DNA of 64,000 bases from Candidatus Anammoxibacter sp. (GTDB taxonomy: Bacteria; Planctomycetota; Brocadiia; Brocadiales; Anammoxibacteraceae), in assembly GCA_021777105.1 (NCBI GenBank), contig JAIQZQ010000063.1:58884-122883 (forward strand), written 5' to 3'. This document shows positions 62,551 through 64,000 of this stretch, piece by piece. Made by a program: the position numbers and the translations under genes. Every line of letters begins with the position of its first letter. Positions within the stretch are counted from its first letter, which is position 1. The notes beneath the pieces are model-generated. The model was not told where the DNA came from and did no database searches. It saw only the letters and a program-made list of their open reading frames with translations.

Positions 62551-63140
62551 AATGTTTTTGCGGTATTTAAAAGCTAATGCGGATTAGAAAAACAGAGACA
62601 GTCACACGGATTGTTAACATTAAACCATCACGGATGTAAATGTCAATTAAAAAAGAGGGCGGGCGAACCATTAAGAAAACAGAGGATTAGGATACAATTG
62701 GGGTGTTACTACTCAGGTCAAAACGAATGATACTATTCATAACTTGCGCGATTCTTATCACCCTCCCCTGACCCCTCCCATCAATGGAGGGGGAATTAAA
62801 GGAAATATTTAAATTCAATATAGTGGCTTTATTATTGTCCTCGGTAATAATTGTGGGTTGTGGTCTTGAAGGAGGATTGTAATGGTAAAACAGGCTAACC
62901 GCCTGTTTTGAGTGTTTGAAACAGGCAGGATGCCTGTTTTACTATTGCAATACGAGGCGCTGCCTCGTTAATTTGATTCGAGCCAAGGTACAGCCTCGGC
63001 TCAACTTGTAAGCGCTAAAACAGAAGAAGCCCTAAACGGGTTAAAGTCATTCGCTGTTATTCTTAAGCCTCATACGGGGTAAAGAGTGGCAAATCGATAT
63101 TCGAATAGAGTATACCTTTTTTAGAAGCATAGCAGCCTCG
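62551..63140. repeat. Spacer unit S, copy 2
   Basis: Near-identical repeat of 59772-60329. It has the same ggagg Shine-Dalgarno and ATG (62882), then the hairpin caggctaaccgcctg and a second caggcaggatgcctg (62886-62942), and the tail SAKTEEALNGLKSFAVILKP. Here the tail has one more hairpin than copy 1 and the small remnant gene stops sooner. The duplication is tandem with copy 1 around TPR cassette 3. Confidence 0.65.
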
Positions 63141-63569
63141 TTAATAGTTGCTAACTGCTTGTGAAAATTCATCAATATTCTGCGCGGTTGCCGCAAGAAC
63201 AAGCAAACTGTCCAGCTTTTCCAGATTATTTATGTTTTTCATCCTGATCAGTACATCTTCCGGTATTGCGTCAAACCGTTTCCCTAATATTGTTTTTATG
63301 GAATTTAGTTCTCTTTTAATTGCTTTCTTTTCAGCTTTCTCTTCAGCTTCTGCAATCATTTCCGTTATCATCTTATTTCTCCTTAATAATGAGCGATTTA
63401 CAAACGCGTCCGTCCATTCAGGAGTTTCCCATTGTAAATCCGCCATTGCAATCGTCATTGCCAATAATTCATCGCTGGTTTCTCCCGCGCTGGTTTTATT
63501 TATTTTGTTAACACACGCTTCAAATACGTCCTTGCGCACATCCTCCGGCACATTCATTAACAATACCAA
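63141..63569 (-). pseudogene. 5'-truncated Rpn/DUF4351 gene (copy 2)
   Basis: A 142-codon open frame (TTG start) that matches residues about 150-295 of the protein at 60330-61217: VLLMNVPEDVRKDVFEACVN then KINKTSAGETSDELLAMTIA, ending FSQAVSNY. The nuclease core and the first half are gone. The sequence jumps at about 63566 into DNA that in copy 1 lies upstream of the gene, so a deletion of about 505 bp is inferred by comparing copies. The remaining helical and DUF4351 parts are intact. Confidence 0.8.
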
Positions 63570-63685
63570 TAGAATAGTTTTGACGGAAGCAGATCAAAAG
63601 CTTTGTAACTTCAGTTGCATAGCTTGATGCCTACATTAAGACCAACTTAATTAAAATTTTCAAGTAAAAACAATTTGTTTTATAT

Positions 63686-63712
63686 GTCAGCCACGGCGCG
63701 AGGACGCGCCTC
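63686..63712. repeat. GC-rich palindrome family, copy at 63.7 kb
   Basis: A hairpin ccacggcgcgaggacgcgcc. Family members lie at 34.2, 49.7, 53.45, 57.9, 61.4 and 63.7 kb. Four of them sit beside the ends of TPR or Rpn units. Confidence 0.55.
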
Positions 63713-63756
63713 ATATGTGTTAGGTTAAGATTTAATATTCACCACCGGAACAAAAT

Positions 63757-63990
63757 GTAAATGCTTAAATCGCCCTTTCAGGGCTAAGATTGGAGCTATA
63801 TTCAAACCCAGGGCGTTGCCCTGGGCTATATTAACTCCGCCCTTTCAGGGCTGTTTACGCATTAACGTTTTAATAATAAAATATACAATTCAAGCCCCAA
63901 CGGGGCGGTTTTAATATAGCCTGGGGCAACGCCCCAGGGCTTAAGATAAAAAAGAGATCAGCCCTGAAAGGGCGATTTAAGCGCTGACGT
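63757..63990. repeat. Clustered GC-rich palindromes at window edge
   Basis: Several palindromes in a row: cgccctttcagggct, ccagggcgttgccctggg, gccccaacggggc and again ggggcaacgcccc, then cagccctgaaagggcg. They are dispersed-repeat type palindromes with gc-rich stems, AT-rich joints and no ORF. The block is cut off at the window end. Confidence 0.6.
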
Positions 63991-64000
63991 ATCGCTTTTG

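Overview
This window comes from a Gram-negative bacterium of moderately low GC content. The evidence is a lipid A-core/Kdo-kinase-like protein, a family 9 heptosyltransferase-like enzyme, a DacB-type D,D-carboxypeptidase, an RND-type adaptor and several Sec signal peptides. A 12-haem cytochrome c, a small siroheme/ferredoxin protein, a radical-SAM MiaB and many multi-domain sensors suggest an anaerobic or redox-flexible lifestyle. The lineage cannot be fixed from the sequence. The signalling style (PAS/receiver proteins with a Cys-rich C-terminal module, Cache sensors) and the many dispersed palindromes would suit a desulfobacterial, nitrospiral or planctomycete-like organism.

Region 1 (1-31.4 kb) is ordinary housekeeping DNA, mostly on the minus strand. 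It holds a cut-off Cache/HAMP sensor, a Dsr-like ferredoxin, a receiver-PAS-PAS protein, a thioredoxin/NHL protein, miaB, a Cache protein with a lysine-rich tail, thiD, yggT, murD, yjbQ, an HPP protein, acetyl-CoA synthetase, the folE-queD pair, a CDP-alcohol phosphatidyltransferase, a sirtuin, thiC, dacB, ssrA (tmRNA) with smpB, and the chain WaaP-like kinase, plsY, argS. The acetyl-CoA synthetase and sirtuin are a classical enzyme/deacylase pair. thiC and thiD belong to the thiamine pyrimidine branch.

Region 2 (31.4-37.9 kb) mixes small accessory genes (a trypsin-like peptidase, a PIN toxin with its antitoxin, a short inverted-repeat element) with a heptosyltransferase, a polyprenyl diphosphate synthase and a receiver protein. 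Region 3 (38-49.4 kb) is a signalling and redox block: a hybrid kinase with Hpt domain, three response regulators, a second kinase-receiver protein, a 12-haem cytochrome in their midst, an RND adaptor without its pump and a 2Fe-2S ferredoxin. One hairpin repeat family sits at three of the block's gene boundaries.

Region 4 (49.4-64 kb) is a plastic accessory island. It contains MITE-like elements (one with perfect 23-bp ends), a frameshifted RHH antitoxin with a truncated PIN toxin, an orphan antitoxin, a RadC/JAB protein with an Rpn-like tail, an ORF6N protein, a 5'-truncated DUF1016 nuclease, Rpn/PD-(D/E)XK-type proteins, and three paralogous membrane-TPR cassettes. The TPR cassettes are the most unusual feature. 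Two copies use a tiny membrane-protein ORF that overlaps a secreted TPR protein ORF started at TTG, whereas the third is a single fused protein. The 126-bp TPR repeat number is 6, 7 and 3, and the Rpn-plus-spacer unit between the copies is itself tandemly duplicated, one copy carrying an internal deletion.
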